64,000 nucleotides of DNA from Dyella sp. AtDHG13 (GCF_003201105.1 NZ_QICJ01000002.1:186001-250000), one strand, 5' to 3'; shown: positions 26,806 through 37,904, counted from the stretch's first letter. The notes: a model not told the origin generated them from the letters alone. Program-made: numbers and translations.

Positions 26806-28085
26806 ACATGCCTCGTCGCGACGACCTAATTGTTCCGCATCGTTCGGCGTTGCTGGCCGCGCTGTTGCTGGCATTTCCTCTGGCGGTCATGGCGCAGAGC
26901 GCACCGCCTGCGAGCGGTACCTCGTCCACGGATATGAGTTCCATGCCCGGCATGGAACACGGCAGCATGTCCGGCATGCCGACGCCCGCAGCCCCGAGCA
27001 GCACAGCAAAACCGGCGACGAAAACGCCCGTCAAGAAGGCTAAGAAGAAACCCGTTCCCGCTCCGGCGACCTCCGCTCCCAGCCCCATGAACGGCGCGGA
27101 AGGTATGGACCACAGCGCCATGCCCGGCATGGATCACGACAGCATGCAGGGCATGCAGAAACCCGCCAACCCGGCTGCATCGACGACAACGACCGGCGAC
27201 ATGTCGGGGATGGATCACGGGTCGATGACCGGCATGAGTCCGGAGGCGATGAAAGGAATGGATCACGCTGGCATGGCCGGCATGGATCATGGTGCGATGT
27301 CGCAGAAGGACCAGAGCGGCATGGCCGGCATGGGCGCGATGTCGGGAATGACGATGGGCCCCATGCAAGGTGGCAGCCCGCCCCCTGATGCGCGTAGTCC
27401 CGACTATTCCGACGGTGTGGGCTACGGCTCCATGCAGGGCATGGACATGGCCGACAACACGCCGCTGGGCATGTTGCTGATCGACCAGTTGGAGGCTTTC
27501 CACGGCCGCGACGCGAATGGTCAAGCCTGGGAAGCCGAAGGCTGGTACGGCAACGACACGAACAAGCTGTGGATTCGTACGGAAGGCGAACGCAGCCGCG
27601 GAAAGCTGGACGATGGTGGGCTGGAAGCCTTCTGGAATCACAGCATTGCCACCTATTGGGGCACCCAGCTCGGCGCGCGCCAGGATTTCGGCGAGGGCCC
27701 GAAGCGGACATGGGCCGCGTTCGGTGTGCAGGGGTTGGCGCCGTACTGGTTCGAGCTGGAGGCCACCGCTTACGTGGGCGCCGGCGGTCGCACCGCCGCG
27801 CGCCTGCGTGCCGAATACGAACTGCTGTTCACCCAGCGGCTGATCCTGCAGCCGGAAGCCGAGATCAACCTGTACGGCAAGGACGACCCGCTACGACGCA
27901 TCGGCAGTGGCGTGTCCGATGTGCAGTTCGGCCTGCGCCTGCGCTACGAGATCCACCGCCAGTTTGCTCCGTACATCGGCGTGAGCTGGGTCCGCCGTGT
28001 CGGCACCACGGCCGACTACGCTCGGCAGGATCACGAACCCGTACTCGACCGGCAGATCGTGGCCGGCGTCCGCTTCTGGTTCTGA
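26802..28085 (+). CDS. copB: Outer-membrane copper resistance protein CopB
   Basis: A 427-residue protein with a signal peptide (about 1-31), a long Met/His-rich low-complexity segment (about 38-220, repeating GMDHGSM/GMxH units) and a C-terminal beta-barrel CopB domain (about 225-427, ending in the outer-membrane-type aromatic VRFWF). The linker is unusually long and includes a Lys/Pro stretch (KKAKKKPVPAPA). It binds and sequesters copper at the outer membrane. It overlaps copA by four bases. Confidence 0.94.
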   Translation: MNMPRRDDLIVPHRSALLAALLLAFPLAVMAQSAPPASGTSSTDMSSMPGMEHGSMSGMPTPAAPSSTAKPATKTPVKKAKKKPVPAPATSAPSPMNGAEGMDHSAMPGMDHDSMQGMQKPANPAASTTTTGDMSGMDHGSMTGMSPEAMKGMDHAGMAGMDHGAMSQKDQSGMAGMGAMSGMTMGPMQGGSPPPDARSPDYSDGVGYGSMQGMDMADNTPLGMLLIDQLEAFHGRDANGQAWEAEGWYGNDTNKLWIRTEGERSRGKLDDGGLEAFWNHSIATYWGTQLGARQDFGEGPKRTWAAFGVQGLAPYWFELEATAYVGAGGRTAARLRAEYELLFTQRLILQPEAEINLYGKDDPLRRIGSGVSDVQFGLRLRYEIHRQFAPYIGVSWVRRVGTTADYARQDHEPVLDRQIVAGVRFWF

Positions 28086-28096
28086 GGGATTGACCT

Positions 28097-29215
28097 ATGA
28101 AAAAGCACAGCGCATACCTCATCACGGTCGCCGTCACCTTGGGGGTCCTGGCCGTCGGTGCCGGCGCCTTCGTCTATTCCGGCCTCTATAACATCGGCGC
28201 GGACGACCATCACACCAAGCCGGTGTTCGCCGTGCTGCAAACCCTGCGGAACCGCTCGATCCACCTGCGCTCGAACGATCTGAGCGTACCCAACCTCGAA
28301 GACCCGCAACTGATCCTGAAAGGCGCCGGCCAGTACGCGGCGATGTGCACGGGCTGCCATCTTTCGCCCGGTGTGAACGACTCCGAGCTGCGGGTGGGCA
28401 TGTACCCGCAGCCTCCCAACCTCTCCAAGGTGCACGTCGATCCGAAGGACGCCTTCTGGGTGATCAAGCACGGCATCAAGATGAGCGCGATGCCGGCGTG
28501 GGGCAAGGCCGGCCACGACGACCCGACCATCTGGAGCATGGTGGCCTTTCTGGAGAAGCTGCCTGGCATGACGCCGGCCGAATACAAAGCCATCGTGGCC
28601 AAGGCGCCGCCGGATGAGGACATGGATATGGACGACGAGGGCGATCATGCCCACAGTCATGGCGGCCACGCCAACGAGGGCGCTCATGCCGCAGCACCAG
28701 ACATGCAGGGGATGGACATGTCCGGCGACGCTGATCACAACGATAAAGCGGCAGCAGAAGACGGGCACGGTCACACGGCAGCCGCTGCGCCCGCAGCCGA
28801 AGCACCGTTGTCGCTGGACGGTATGAAACCGAAGGCGGTGCCGGAGGCAGAGGCCGTGGCCAAGGCGTTCCACGAGGCCCTGCAGCACGGCGACCGCGCA
28901 GGCGCACTCGCGCTGCTAGCAGCCAACGCCACCATCAGTGAGGGCGGCCGTATCCAGACGCGTGACGACTACGCCAATGGCCACCTCGGCGAGGACATCG
29001 CATTCCTGAAGAACGCGAAAATCACACCTGTCTCGCTCGGTTCCATGCCCATGGGCGGTACCGCGATGGTCGGCAGCGAGAGTGACATCCAGACCACGCT
29101 CAAGGGCAAGCCGACCACGTTGCGCAGCCGCGAAGTGCTCAGCCTCAAGAAGGACGGCAAGAACTGGAAGATCGTTTCGATCCAGTGGCAATCCACACCG
29201 GTGTCGGGGGAATGA
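28097..29215 (+). CDS. Cytochrome c fused to a SnoaL-like domain
   Basis: A 372-residue membrane-anchored or exported protein. TM/signal segment at about 7-29, then a class I cytochrome c domain (about 70-158) with haem site CTGCH (Cys84, Cys87, His88) and likely axial Met131 (KMSAMPAWG). A His/Met/Asp-rich linker (about 172-235) and a C-terminal SnoaL/DUF4440-like domain (about 248-370) follow. It lies 11 bp after copB. An electron-acceptor role for the copper oxidases is plausible but inferred. The combination of domains is unusual. Confidence 0.8.
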   Translation: MKKHSAYLITVAVTLGVLAVGAGAFVYSGLYNIGADDHHTKPVFAVLQTLRNRSIHLRSNDLSVPNLEDPQLILKGAGQYAAMCTGCHLSPGVNDSELRVGMYPQPPNLSKVHVDPKDAFWVIKHGIKMSAMPAWGKAGHDDPTIWSMVAFLEKLPGMTPAEYKAIVAKAPPDEDMDMDDEGDHAHSHGGHANEGAHAAAPDMQGMDMSGDADHNDKAAAEDGHGHTAAAAPAAEAPLSLDGMKPKAVPEAEAVAKAFHEALQHGDRAGALALLAANATISEGGRIQTRDDYANGHLGEDIAFLKNAKITPVSLGSMPMGGTAMVGSESDIQTTLKGKPTTLRSREVLSLKKDGKNWKIVSIQWQSTPVSGE

Positions 29216-29338
29216 TCATGAAGCAATGGCTTGCCCGCGCATTCCCGCGCTCCGGCAAGGTTGGTCGACTTTGATGTATGGCGGTGCTAGCCCCGATGGG
29301 AACGGGTGCCGCCGGCGCGCAGAATCTAGGATGCCGAC

Positions 29339-31381
29339 ATGCTGATCCAACCGATTGATGTTTTCGTCTATGCGTGGCTCGCAATCGCGGTGCTTTCCGC
29401 TGCATACGTCGCATGGGATCAGTTCCGCGGTAATCCCGAACCCACCGTGATGAAGTGGGGCTTCGTGTTGGTGACGCTGTACATGGGGCCGATCGGCTTG
29501 CTGCTCTACGTGATGGCGGACAAGGAGCCGACGCCGGGCACGCACGAAGCGTTCGTGCGGCCACTGTGGAAGCAGGGTGTGGGCTCGGCCGTGCACTGCG
29601 TCGCCGGCGACGCCACCGGCATTATCTTGGCGGCCGTTGTGGTGTCGCTGATCGGCTTGCCGATGTGGGTCGATCTCATTATCGAATACGCGGCCGGCTT
29701 CCTGTTCGGCTTGCTGATTTTCCAGTCGCTGTTCATGCGAAAGATGATGGGCGGTTCGTACGTGGAGAACGTGCGAAAGTCCTTCATGCCTGAGTTCATT
29801 TCGATGAACGCGATGATGGCCGGTATGGCACCGGTCATGGTGGTTCTCATGATGGGACGCGACATGCGGGCGATGTGGCCGGGCGAACCGCTGTTCTGGT
29901 TCGTGATGTCGCTCGGCGTCACGGCCGGTTACGCGTTGTGCTATCCGGTCAACGTGTGGCTGGTGGCGCGCGGCATGAAGCATGGGCTGATGACGGTACG
30001 CCCTCCTGCCAGTGCACGACACGATGAGCCATCTCAGATGTCGCAAGGCGCGTCACACGATCATGGGGCGATGGCCTCGATGGACGCCGGCCACATGACG
30101 ATGTCAGCGACCATGGGAAAGGATGACGACAAGCGCGGGGCTCCCTCGGACCACAGCATGCACGGCGGAGACAAGAAGCCGACACGCGCACAGCTGGTGG
30201 CGGTCACTGCCTTCACCGGTCTGATGCTGATCGCGGGCACGACGTTTCCCTCAGCCTTCTTCAACATGCGACTGTCCGCTCACGAGGTCGGCAGGCTGAT
30301 CATGCCGCCGGGCATGATCACCACGCAGGAGACGCCGGCCGCGACCATGCGCGACATGGCAGCCATCGATCCGCGCGATAGCGTGTACACCGCCGCAGTG
30401 GATGCGCAGGGCGATCGCCCGCTGCAACCGCAGATCGTTGACGGGGTAAAGGTGTTTCACCTCGATCTCGAAGTGATCCAGTGGAACATCCTCGCCGATC
30501 GACCGGTAAACGCCTACGCGGTCAATCGCCAGGTGCCCGGTCCGCGTATCGAACTTGAACAAGGCGATCACGTTCGTTTCGTAGTCACCAACCACTTGCC
30601 CGAATCGACCACGCTGCATTGGCATGGACTGATTGTGCCCAACACGATGGACGGTCCGGCCGTGGTCACGCAGAAGCCGATCGCGCCCGGCGCCACCTTC
30701 ACATACGACTATGTGGTCGCGCAGGTAGGCACCTACTTTTATCACTCGCACGATCATCCGGATCGCCAGCAGAGCCTCGGCCTATATGGTGCACTGATCG
30801 TGCACCCCACCCATAACCCGGACAACCTCAAGCGTCTCGCCGCATTGAATCTGCCATCCGAAGAGGCAACGGCCGCGGCTGATCCAGCGAAAGAAGTGAA
30901 AGCCGATCACGAGTACACCCTCTTGCTGCAGGAGTGGCTCGTGCGTGACGGCGTCACCTATCCGGCAATGAACATGGAAGGCGGTCTGCCCAACTATTTC
31001 ACGATCAACGGCAAGGCTTATCCGTCCACCGACAGGGTAAAGATGCGCCTGGGCGAAACGATCAAGATACGTTTCGTCGGTAGCAACACCAATTTCGTGC
31101 ACCCGATGCATATTCATGGCGGCCCGTTCACCGTGGTCGCCCGCGATGGGGTGGATCTGCCGCCGGATGCCCAGTTCCAGGCCGACACCGTGAATGTCGG
31201 CCCCGGCCAGCGGTACGACGTCATCTGGACCGCGCGCAAGCCAGGTCGCTGGCTGGTGCACTGCCATATCCCGCATCACACGACCAACAACAACCAGGAA
31301 CAGCAAGGCGGAGGCGGATTGATGATGGTGCTCGACGTGCTTGACGCCAACGGCCGCTCGCTGCCGTCGCCTGCACTGTAG
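29339..31381 (+). CDS. DUF4396 membrane domain fused to a multicopper oxidase
   Basis: A 680-residue protein. Residues about 1-215 form a DUF4396-like integral membrane domain with several helices (VYAWLAIAVLSAAYVAW; FVLVTLYMGPIGLLLYVMA; SVLMAPVMVVLMM-type stretch). A His/Met-rich linker follows (about 225-285). Another helix lies near 288-305 (AVTAFTGLMLIAGTTFPSAFF). The rest (about 365-680) is a cupredoxin oxidase with TLHWHGLIVP, YFYHSHDHPD, HPMHIHGGPF and HCHIPHHTTNN copper motifs. It would be membrane-tethered in the periplasm. No frameshift separates the halves. Confidence 0.85.
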   Translation: MLIQPIDVFVYAWLAIAVLSAAYVAWDQFRGNPEPTVMKWGFVLVTLYMGPIGLLLYVMADKEPTPGTHEAFVRPLWKQGVGSAVHCVAGDATGIILAAVVVSLIGLPMWVDLIIEYAAGFLFGLLIFQSLFMRKMMGGSYVENVRKSFMPEFISMNAMMAGMAPVMVVLMMGRDMRAMWPGEPLFWFVMSLGVTAGYALCYPVNVWLVARGMKHGLMTVRPPASARHDEPSQMSQGASHDHGAMASMDAGHMTMSATMGKDDDKRGAPSDHSMHGGDKKPTRAQLVAVTAFTGLMLIAGTTFPSAFFNMRLSAHEVGRLIMPPGMITTQETPAATMRDMAAIDPRDSVYTAAVDAQGDRPLQPQIVDGVKVFHLDLEVIQWNILADRPVNAYAVNRQVPGPRIELEQGDHVRFVVTNHLPESTTLHWHGLIVPNTMDGPAVVTQKPIAPGATFTYDYVVAQVGTYFYHSHDHPDRQQSLGLYGALIVHPTHNPDNLKRLAALNLPSEEATAAADPAKEVKADHEYTLLLQEWLVRDGVTYPAMNMEGGLPNYFTINGKAYPSTDRVKMRLGETIKIRFVGSNTNFVHPMHIHGGPFTVVARDGVDLPPDAQFQADTVNVGPGQRYDVIWTARKPGRWLVHCHIPHHTTNNNQEQQGGGGLMMVLDVLDANGRSLPSPAL

Positions 31382-31567
31382 GATCACGGAGATGGGTGCG
31401 GCCCGAAGGCTACGATGTGGTGCTGATCGCCTGCGATGGCCCGATCCTGGTCTTTGCGAGCCATGGGCCGCGAGGACGAGCGCCCGCCGCACATCGGTTG
31501 CGCCGCGCTGTCCGTTTGACTTGGATCAATGACGCACCCGACGGGAATGCACTATCGTGACTCGGGC

Positions 31568-31987
31568 ATGAAACGCGCATTCCGCCCTCGTACTCGTCGC
31601 CGTCTGTCGTGGCTGGTGGCCCTGCTGTTGTTATGGCAGCAAGTAGCGATGGCAGCCTACGCGTGTGGGGCCGTGCCGGCAGCGGTTGGCGCGGCCGCGG
31701 CCGCGGCGCATACGTCTGCGATGGCGAGGATGGGCGACGGCTGCGAGGGTATGGCAGCGCCGGCGGCCGATCCGCTCTGTCGCCCACACTGCCAGCCCGA
31801 CCATGCCACGCAGGCGGACATGCGCACCGCCTCGGTACCGTTCAGCACGCTGGCCATGTTGCCACCGGAAGTGCTGTCCATAGCCATCGTGGCGTTGCCG
31901 TCGGAGCGAAGCCTGATTCGACGCAACCGCTTCTGCGCGCCGCCACTCGTACCCCCCCGATTGTTGTTCTGCTCACTCCTCATTTGA
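31568..31987 (+). CDS. Small exported protein with Cys/His motif, unknown function
   Basis: A 139-residue protein from ATG 31568 (an in-frame ATG at 31529 is possible) with an arginine-rich signal peptide (MKRAFRPRTRRRLSWLVALLLLWQQVAMAAYA). The mature part contains CRPHCQPDH near residue 70 and a C-terminal hydrophobic tail. Similar short proteins precede CusC/TolC genes in heavy-metal clusters; a periplasmic metal-handling role is inference. It is about 80 bp upstream of the TolC gene. Confidence 0.6.
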   Translation: MKRAFRPRTRRRLSWLVALLLLWQQVAMAAYACGAVPAAVGAAAAAAHTSAMARMGDGCEGMAAPAADPLCRPHCQPDHATQADMRTASVPFSTLAMLPPEVLSIAIVALPSERSLIRRNRFCAPPLVPPRLLFCSLLI

Positions 31988-32067
31988 TCTGACGCGTCGC
32001 GGCATCCACCGACGGGCGCCATGCCGCACGGCACGGCGCGAATTGCAGATCAACGGAGTGTTCACCC

Positions 32068-33339
32068 ATGTTGTCCATTCATTTCGTCCGTCACCCGAGG
32101 GTGACGGCCTTGGCTTTGTTCGTGTGGGGAGCGGCAGCTGCGATCGCGCATGCCGCCGAACCACCGCTGACGCTGGAGGCGGCAGTGCGGCAGGGCTTGG
32201 CGCGGGCGCCGCAAATCGAGGCGCGCGCCAGCGACACCGCGGCTGCGCACGAGGAAGCCGTGCGGGCTGGCCGGTTGCCGGATCCCACCCTGAAGTTCGG
32301 GCTTTCCAACTTTCCCGTCACCGAACCGGGCGCATTCAGCTTGCGGTCGGACGGAATGACCATGCGCACCATCGGCGTGACGCAGGCGATCCCATCGCGT
32401 GCAGCGCGCACGGCCGAGCGGTCGCTGGCCACCGCGCAGGTAGACGCGGCGGAGGCCGAGCGCGTGGCCGTCGAGCAAAACGTGCGCGAACGCATCGCCG
32501 ATACGTGGATCGACGTGTGGGCGATCGAGCAGCGGCGTGGACTGCTGCTCGACCTGCACGACGAGGCGACGCTGGCTGTGCGGATCACACAAGCGCGCCT
32601 GCGCGGCGGCGAAGGCAGCGCCGTCGATGCGCTGGCGGCGCAGGCCGAACTCGCTGCGCTGGACAATCGACTGGAAGCGACCGACGCCGATCTGGCGGCT
32701 GCGCAAGCCGGCCTGCAACGATGGCTGGGAGTGCCGCCCGGCGTGCTTGCCGCGACGCAGGACTTCAGCCGGCTGCCGGTAACCGCCGATCGCCTGGTGT
32801 CCAGCGTTGACCAACAGGCGCCGCTTCAAGCGTGGGCCGCGCGTGAGCAACTCGCGCAGGCGGCGCTTGACCAGGCTCGCGCAGCGAAACACCCAGACTG
32901 GAGCGTGAGTGCCAGCTACGGCAAGCGCGCGCCTGGCATGTCGGACATGGTGATGCTGGAGGTAGGGGTCAGCCTGCCGCTGTTCACGCACGACCGGCAG
33001 GACCGCGGCATCAGCGCCCGCCTGGCGCAACGCGACGCCGTGCAAGCCGATCACGAAGACGCGCGCCGCGCCCAGCGCGAAGCGGTGACGCGGGCGATTG
33101 CCAGCTGGCAAGGCTGGGATGGGCAGATCGAGCGCTACCAGCAAACCCTGCTGCCGCTCGCGCGCGACCGCGCACGAACCGCGCTGGCCGGCTACCGCGC
33201 CGGAAGTTCGCTGCAACCGTGGCTGGATGCACGCCGCGCCGAGATCGAGCTGCGCCTGAACTACGCTGACGCGCTGGCATCACGCGCACGGTTGTGGGCC
33301 TCGCTTGCCTACCTGCTTCCTGCGGAGGTGACGCCATGA
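32068..33339 (+). CDS. cusC: TolC-family outer-membrane channel of the copper RND pump (CusC-like)
   Basis: A 423-residue outer-membrane efflux protein with a signal peptide (about 1-29, ending AHAA) and two OEP repeats rich in Ala/Arg/Gln helices (LTLEAAVRQGLARAPQIEARASD; LAQRDAVQADHEDARRAQREAVTRAI). It forms the exit duct for CusB and CusA, encoded directly after it with ATGA overlaps. No N-terminal lipobox is seen. Confidence 0.9.
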   Translation: MLSIHFVRHPRVTALALFVWGAAAAIAHAAEPPLTLEAAVRQGLARAPQIEARASDTAAAHEEAVRAGRLPDPTLKFGLSNFPVTEPGAFSLRSDGMTMRTIGVTQAIPSRAARTAERSLATAQVDAAEAERVAVEQNVRERIADTWIDVWAIEQRRGLLLDLHDEATLAVRITQARLRGGEGSAVDALAAQAELAALDNRLEATDADLAAAQAGLQRWLGVPPGVLAATQDFSRLPVTADRLVSSVDQQAPLQAWAAREQLAQAALDQARAAKHPDWSVSASYGKRAPGMSDMVMLEVGVSLPLFTHDRQDRGISARLAQRDAVQADHEDARRAQREAVTRAIASWQGWDGQIERYQQTLLPLARDRARTALAGYRAGSSLQPWLDARRAEIELRLNYADALASRARLWASLAYLLPAEVTP

Positions 33340-34637
33340 AGCGTCCGTTGATCATCTTTGCCGCCGTCATCGCGGCTGCCGTATTGCTCGTGGTCGGGTA
33401 TTTCGGTGGCCGTCGTCAGGCCGCCACCGCGCCCATGACAGCCCATCCGTCGGCGCCTGTGTCGGCGGCTGCCCGCAAGGTGCTGTACTGGTACGACCCG
33501 ATGGTGCCGGAACAACATTTCGACAAGCCGGGCCTGTCGCCGATGGGCATGGAAATGGTGGCGAAGTATGCCGATGCCGCGACGGACCCGAGCGTGGTGC
33601 GCATCGATCCCGCCGTCGTGCAGAATCTGGGCGTGCGCATCGCGCCGGTCGAACGCCGCGTGCTGTCCGCAGTGGTGAAAGTCCCTGGCACGGTGGCATG
33701 GAACTCCCGCGAGACGGTCACGGTCAGCGCCCGCGTCGATGCGGTGGTCAGCAAACTGCGGGTACGTGCGCCGTACACGCAAGTGTCAGAAGGCGAATCA
33801 CTGGCTGAGCTGCTGGCGCCGCAGTGGAGCAGCGCGCTGGCCGAGTACGACGCGCTGCAGGGCGCCCAGTCAGCCGATGCGCAATCTCTGCGCGCCGCCG
33901 CGCGCGAGCGGCTACAGGTGCTGGGCCTGGATTCCGCGGACATCCGCGCAGCACGCGGCGGTGCGGGAGCGGCGATCACGCTGCATGCGCCTCGGAGGGG
34001 CGTTGTCACCACGCTGGATGTGCGCGAGGGACAGCGGGTGAGCGCCGGGCAAACGCTGATGACGTTGAGCGACTTGGCTACGGTCTGGGTCGAAGCGGCG
34101 CTGCCACAGGCGGTCGCAGGCGCCGTGCGCGGCGGTACATCCGTCACCGTCACGGCCGACGCACTGCCCGGTCAGGAGTTTCACGGCCGCGTTGAGGCGC
34201 TTTTGCCGGATGTCGATAACGTCACGCGGACTCAGCGAGCGCGCATCGTACTCGCAAACCCGGATGGCCGGCTGAGTCCGGGCATGTTCGTTGTCGTGCA
34301 ACTGCGTCCGGCCGATGGCGAGGCGCTGCCAGTGGTGCCCGACGACGCACTGATCGCAACCGGCCAGCAGACGCGGGTGATCGTGGTGGAAGCAGACGGC
34401 CATTTCCGCCCGCTCGCCGTGCGCACGGGCCGCTCGGCTGATGGCTTCACGGAGATTTTGACCGGCCTCCACGGTGGCGAGAAGGTCGTCGTGTCGGGCC
34501 AGTTCCTGATCGATTCGGAGGCCAGTCTGTCCGGCGCGCTGGAACGCTTGGGTGACGAACGAGGATCGCCGGTACCGGCCTCAAGCGAGGTGGATCACGC
34601 CACGTCCCGTCCCGCGCATCCGGGAGATCACCCATGA
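33336..34637 (+). CDS. cusB: Periplasmic adaptor subunit CusB
   Basis: A 433-residue membrane-fusion protein. TM/signal anchor at about 4-24; a heavy-metal-binding domain (about 48-80; [24 protein letters not shown]) that is typical of Cus/Czc copper and silver adaptors; then lipoyl, alpha-hairpin and beta-barrel regions ([44 protein letters not shown]). It bridges CusC and CusA and accepts Cu(I). It overlaps both neighbours by four bases, so the three subunits are translationally coupled. Confidence 0.94.
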   Translation: MKRPLIIFAAVIAAAVLLVVGYFGGRRQAATAPMTAHPSAPVSAAARKVLYWYDPMVPEQHFDKPGLSPMGMEMVAKYADAATDPSVVRIDPAVVQNLGVRIAPVERRVLSAVVKVPGTVAWNSRETVTVSARVDAVVSKLRVRAPYTQVSEGESLAELLAPQWSSALAEYDALQGAQSADAQSLRAAARERLQVLGLDSADIRAARGGAGAAITLHAPRRGVVTTLDVREGQRVSAGQTLMTLSDLATVWVEAALPQAVAGAVRGGTSVTVTADALPGQEFHGRVEALLPDVDNVTRTQRARIVLANPDGRLSPGMFVVVQLRPADGEALPVVPDDALIATGQQTRVIVVEADGHFRPLAVRTGRSADGFTEILTGLHGGEKVVVSGQFLIDSEASLSGALERLGDERGSPVPASSEVDHATSRPAHPGDHP

Positions 34638-37600
34638 TCGCCGCCATCATCCGCGCGGCGATCGCGAACCGCGTTTTCGTACTGCTGGCCGCGCTGGCGC
34701 TCGCCGCGGTCGGGGTGTTCTCGGTCGTGCGCACGCCGCTGGACGCTTTGCCGGACTTATCCGATACCCAAGTGATCATCCGCACCAGTTGGGCCGGGCA
34801 ATCGCCGCAGGTGGTGGAGGATCAGGTCACCTATCCGCTGGCCACCACGATGCTGTCGGTGCCTGGCGCCCGCACAGTGCGTGCGTACTCGTTCTTCGGC
34901 GATTCTTACGTCTATGTGCTGTTCGACAACAGCACGGATTTGTACTGGGCCCGCTCGCGTGTGCTGGAGTACCTGAGCCAGGTGCGCGACCGCCTGCCGG
35001 CCGGGGTCAACCCGTCGCTGGGACCCGATGCCACCGGCTTGGGTTGGATCTACGAGTACGCCCTGGTCGATCGCACCGGCCAGCACGATCTCGGCGAGTT
35101 GCGTGCGCTGCAGGACTGGTTCCTACGCTACCAACTGAAGACCGTTCCGGACGTGGCCGAGGTGGCCAGCCTGGGCGGCATGGAGCGCGCCTGGCAGATC
35201 GTGCCGGATCCGCAGGCGCTGGCCGCACGCGGCATCACGATTGCACAACTGGTGGATGCGGTGCGCGCGGCCAATGGTGCCAGCGGCGGCTCGGTGGTCG
35301 AGCAAGGCGAGGCGGAGCTGATGGTGCGCAGTGAAGGCTACCTGCGCAGCCGCACGGACTTCGAGAATGTACCCGTCACCACCGGTGCAAACGGCGTACC
35401 GGTGCTGTTGCGCGAGGTCGCCACGGTACAGCGTGGGCCGAGCTTCCGGCGCGGCGTCGCCGAACTGGACGGCCAGGGTGAAGTGGCCGGCGGCATCGTC
35501 GTGCTGCGCTCGGGCAAGAACGCGAAGGCCGCGATCGAGGCGGTCAAGGCGAGATTCACCGAACTTAAGCGCAGCCTGCCGGCCGGCGTCGAGATCGTGC
35601 CGACTTACGACCGCTCACAGTTGATCGACGCAGCGGTGGAGAACCTTTGGGACAAGCTGCTGGAAGAGTTCCTGGTGGTCGCGTTGGTCTGCCTGCTGTT
35701 CCTCGGCCACCTGCGCTCGGCGCTGGTGGCGGTGGTCAGCCTGCCGCTGGGCGTGCTCGCCGCCTTCATCGCGCTGCACCTGCAGGGCGTGACCGCGAAC
35801 CTGATGTCGCTCGGCGGCATCGCCATCGCGATCGGTGCGATGGTCGACGCCGCAGTGGTGATGATCGAGAACGCGCACAAACATCTGGAGCACTGGCGCG
35901 ACGCGCACGGCGGCGACGAACCGCGGGGCCAGGTGCGCTGGTCGCTGCTCGCCGAGGCTGCGGCAGAAGTGGGTCCTGCGCTGTTCGTCAGCCTGCTGAT
36001 CATCGCACTGTCCTTCATCCCGGTGTTTGCGCTGACCGGGCAGGAGGGCAAGTTGTTCAAACCGTTGGCGTTCACCAAGACCTACGCGATGGCGGCAGCG
36101 GCCGGGCTGGCGGTGACACTGGTGCCGGTGCTGATGGGCTACCTGATCCGCGGGCGCATCCGGCCCGAGCACGCCAACCCGCTCAACCGCGGCCTGATCG
36201 CTTTGTACCGGCCGATCCTGGAAGCGGTGCTGCGTTATCCGAAGACGACTCTTACGCTGGCCGGACTGTTGCTGCTTACCGCACTGCTGCCTATTAGCCG
36301 GCTCGGCAGCGAGTTCATGCCTGCGATGGACGAGGGCACGTTGCTGTACATGCCTACCGCGCTGCCGGGCCTGTCCTCGGGCAAGGCCGCGCAACTGTTG
36401 CAGCTCACCGATCGCATGATCAAGACCGTGCCTGAGGTCGAGCATGTGTTCGGCAAGGCTGGCCGTGCCGACACGGCCACCGATCCAGCGCCGATAGAGA
36501 TGTTCGAAACCACGATCACGTTCAAGCCGAAAGCGCAGTGGCGTCCCGGCATGACGATGGACAAGCTCAAGATGGAGCTGAATCAAGCGGTGCACGTGCC
36601 GGGTCTGACCAACCTGTTCGTGCCGCCGTTGCGCAACCGAATTGACATGCTGGCCACCGGAATCAAGAGCCCGATCGGGATCAAGGTGCTAGGCAGCGAC
36701 GTGGCTAGCCTGCAAGCGGTGGCCGACCGGATCGAGGCGGTCGCGCGTAACGTACCCGGTGTGGGCTCGGCGATTGCCGAACGCGCCGCCAGCGGACGCT
36801 ACATCGACGTGCGAGTCCGCCGCGCCGAAGCGGCTCGCTACGGACTGAGCCAGCAGCAGGTGCAGCAGCTGGTGGCGACGGTGGTTGGCGGCGACCCGAT
36901 CGACCAGGTGGTCGCGGGGCGCGAGCGCTATCCGATCGTACTGCGCTATCCACGCGCGGCGCGCGACTCGCTGGCCGCGCTGGCGCAGTTGCCGATCGTC
37001 GCAGCAAACGGCGCGCAGCTGACGCTGGGCCAAGTAGCCGATATTGAGGTCGTCGGCGGGCCGCCGATGCTGAAGAGCGAGAACGGTCAACTGGCAACCT
37101 ATGTCTACGTCGATACCGCCGGCCGAGACCTCGGTGCGGTGGTGGCCGATCTACAGCGGACCGTGGCCCGCGAGGTGCGCCTGCCGCCAGGCGTCACGCT
37201 GTCGTGGTCGGGTCAGTTTGAGTATCTGGCGCAGGCAATGCAGCGACTGACCTTGGTGGTGCCGGTCGTATTGTTGATCGTGTTGGTATTGATCTACGTC
37301 GTGTTTCGTCGAGCCAGCGAGGCAATGCTGATCATGGCCAGCGTGCCACTGGCGCTGGTGGGCGGACTGTGGCTGATCTGGCTGCTCGGCCATGCGGTGT
37401 CGGTGGCGACGATGATCGGCTTCATCGCGCTGGCCGGGGTCGCCGCCGAATTCGGCGTCGTGATGATGCTGTACCTGCGCCACGCGTGGGATCGCCGGAT
37501 GGCCACCGATCCGCACGCGGGCTTGGCCGAACTGGACGAGGCGATCCGCGAAGGTGCGGTGCAGCGGGTCCGGCCGAAGGCCATGACCGTCGCCGTCATC

Positions 37601-37810
37601 CTGGCCGGTCTGCTGCCAATCCTGCTCGGCCACGGGGCCGGTTCGGAAGTGATGCAGCGCATCGCTGCGCCGATGGTCGGCGGCATGCTTACCGCGCCCC
37701 TGCTGTCCATGCTCGTGCTGCCCGCAGCGTTCCAGCTTCTGATGCGGCACCGGCTGCACAGGGCCAAGCAGTCGAGCCCGAAGCCCAGTGCCTATCGGGA
37801 GCAGTCCTGA
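34634..37810 (+). CDS. cusA: RND heavy-metal efflux pump CusA
   Basis: A 1058-residue inner-membrane proton-driven pump with the RND layout of 12 helices and two periplasmic porter loops. HME-family features include the N-terminal [36 protein letters not shown] region, the TM4 [19 protein letters not shown] block with its proton-relay acids, and periplasmic methionines suited to Cu(I)/Ag(I). Full length and undamaged. With CusC and CusB it expels copper across both membranes. Confidence 0.95.
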   Translation: MIAAIIRAAIANRVFVLLAALALAAVGVFSVVRTPLDALPDLSDTQVIIRTSWAGQSPQVVEDQVTYPLATTMLSVPGARTVRAYSFFGDSYVYVLFDNSTDLYWARSRVLEYLSQVRDRLPAGVNPSLGPDATGLGWIYEYALVDRTGQHDLGELRALQDWFLRYQLKTVPDVAEVASLGGMERAWQIVPDPQALAARGITIAQLVDAVRAANGASGGSVVEQGEAELMVRSEGYLRSRTDFENVPVTTGANGVPVLLREVATVQRGPSFRRGVAELDGQGEVAGGIVVLRSGKNAKAAIEAVKARFTELKRSLPAGVEIVPTYDRSQLIDAAVENLWDKLLEEFLVVALVCLLFLGHLRSALVAVVSLPLGVLAAFIALHLQGVTANLMSLGGIAIAIGAMVDAAVVMIENAHKHLEHWRDAHGGDEPRGQVRWSLLAEAAAEVGPALFVSLLIIALSFIPVFALTGQEGKLFKPLAFTKTYAMAAAAGLAVTLVPVLMGYLIRGRIRPEHANPLNRGLIALYRPILEAVLRYPKTTLTLAGLLLLTALLPISRLGSEFMPAMDEGTLLYMPTALPGLSSGKAAQLLQLTDRMIKTVPEVEHVFGKAGRADTATDPAPIEMFETTITFKPKAQWRPGMTMDKLKMELNQAVHVPGLTNLFVPPLRNRIDMLATGIKSPIGIKVLGSDVASLQAVADRIEAVARNVPGVGSAIAERAASGRYIDVRVRRAEAARYGLSQQQVQQLVATVVGGDPIDQVVAGRERYPIVLRYPRAARDSLAALAQLPIVAANGAQLTLGQVADIEVVGGPPMLKSENGQLATYVYVDTAGRDLGAVVADLQRTVAREVRLPPGVTLSWSGQFEYLAQAMQRLTLVVPVVLLIVLVLIYVVFRRASEAMLIMASVPLALVGGLWLIWLLGHAVSVATMIGFIALAGVAAEFGVVMMLYLRHAWDRRMATDPHAGLAELDEAIREGAVQRVRPKAMTVAVILAGLLPILLGHGAGSEVMQRIAAPMVGGMLTAPLLSMLVLPAAFQLLMRHRLHRAKQSSPKPSAYREQS

Positions 37811-37904
37811 CGCGATCGCGCCCGTAAAGCCCTGACGTTCGGCGGCGTGACTACGCCTACGTATCAGGATCGCCGGCCGGCGCGCCCAATTGAATGACAT
37901 AACG

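Noticed and set aside
29216..29338. A short leader peptide (MKQWLARAF...) between the cytochrome and the DUF4396-oxidase gene
   Set aside because: Only about 18 codons, with no clear ribosome-binding site or attenuator structure; kept as intergenic.
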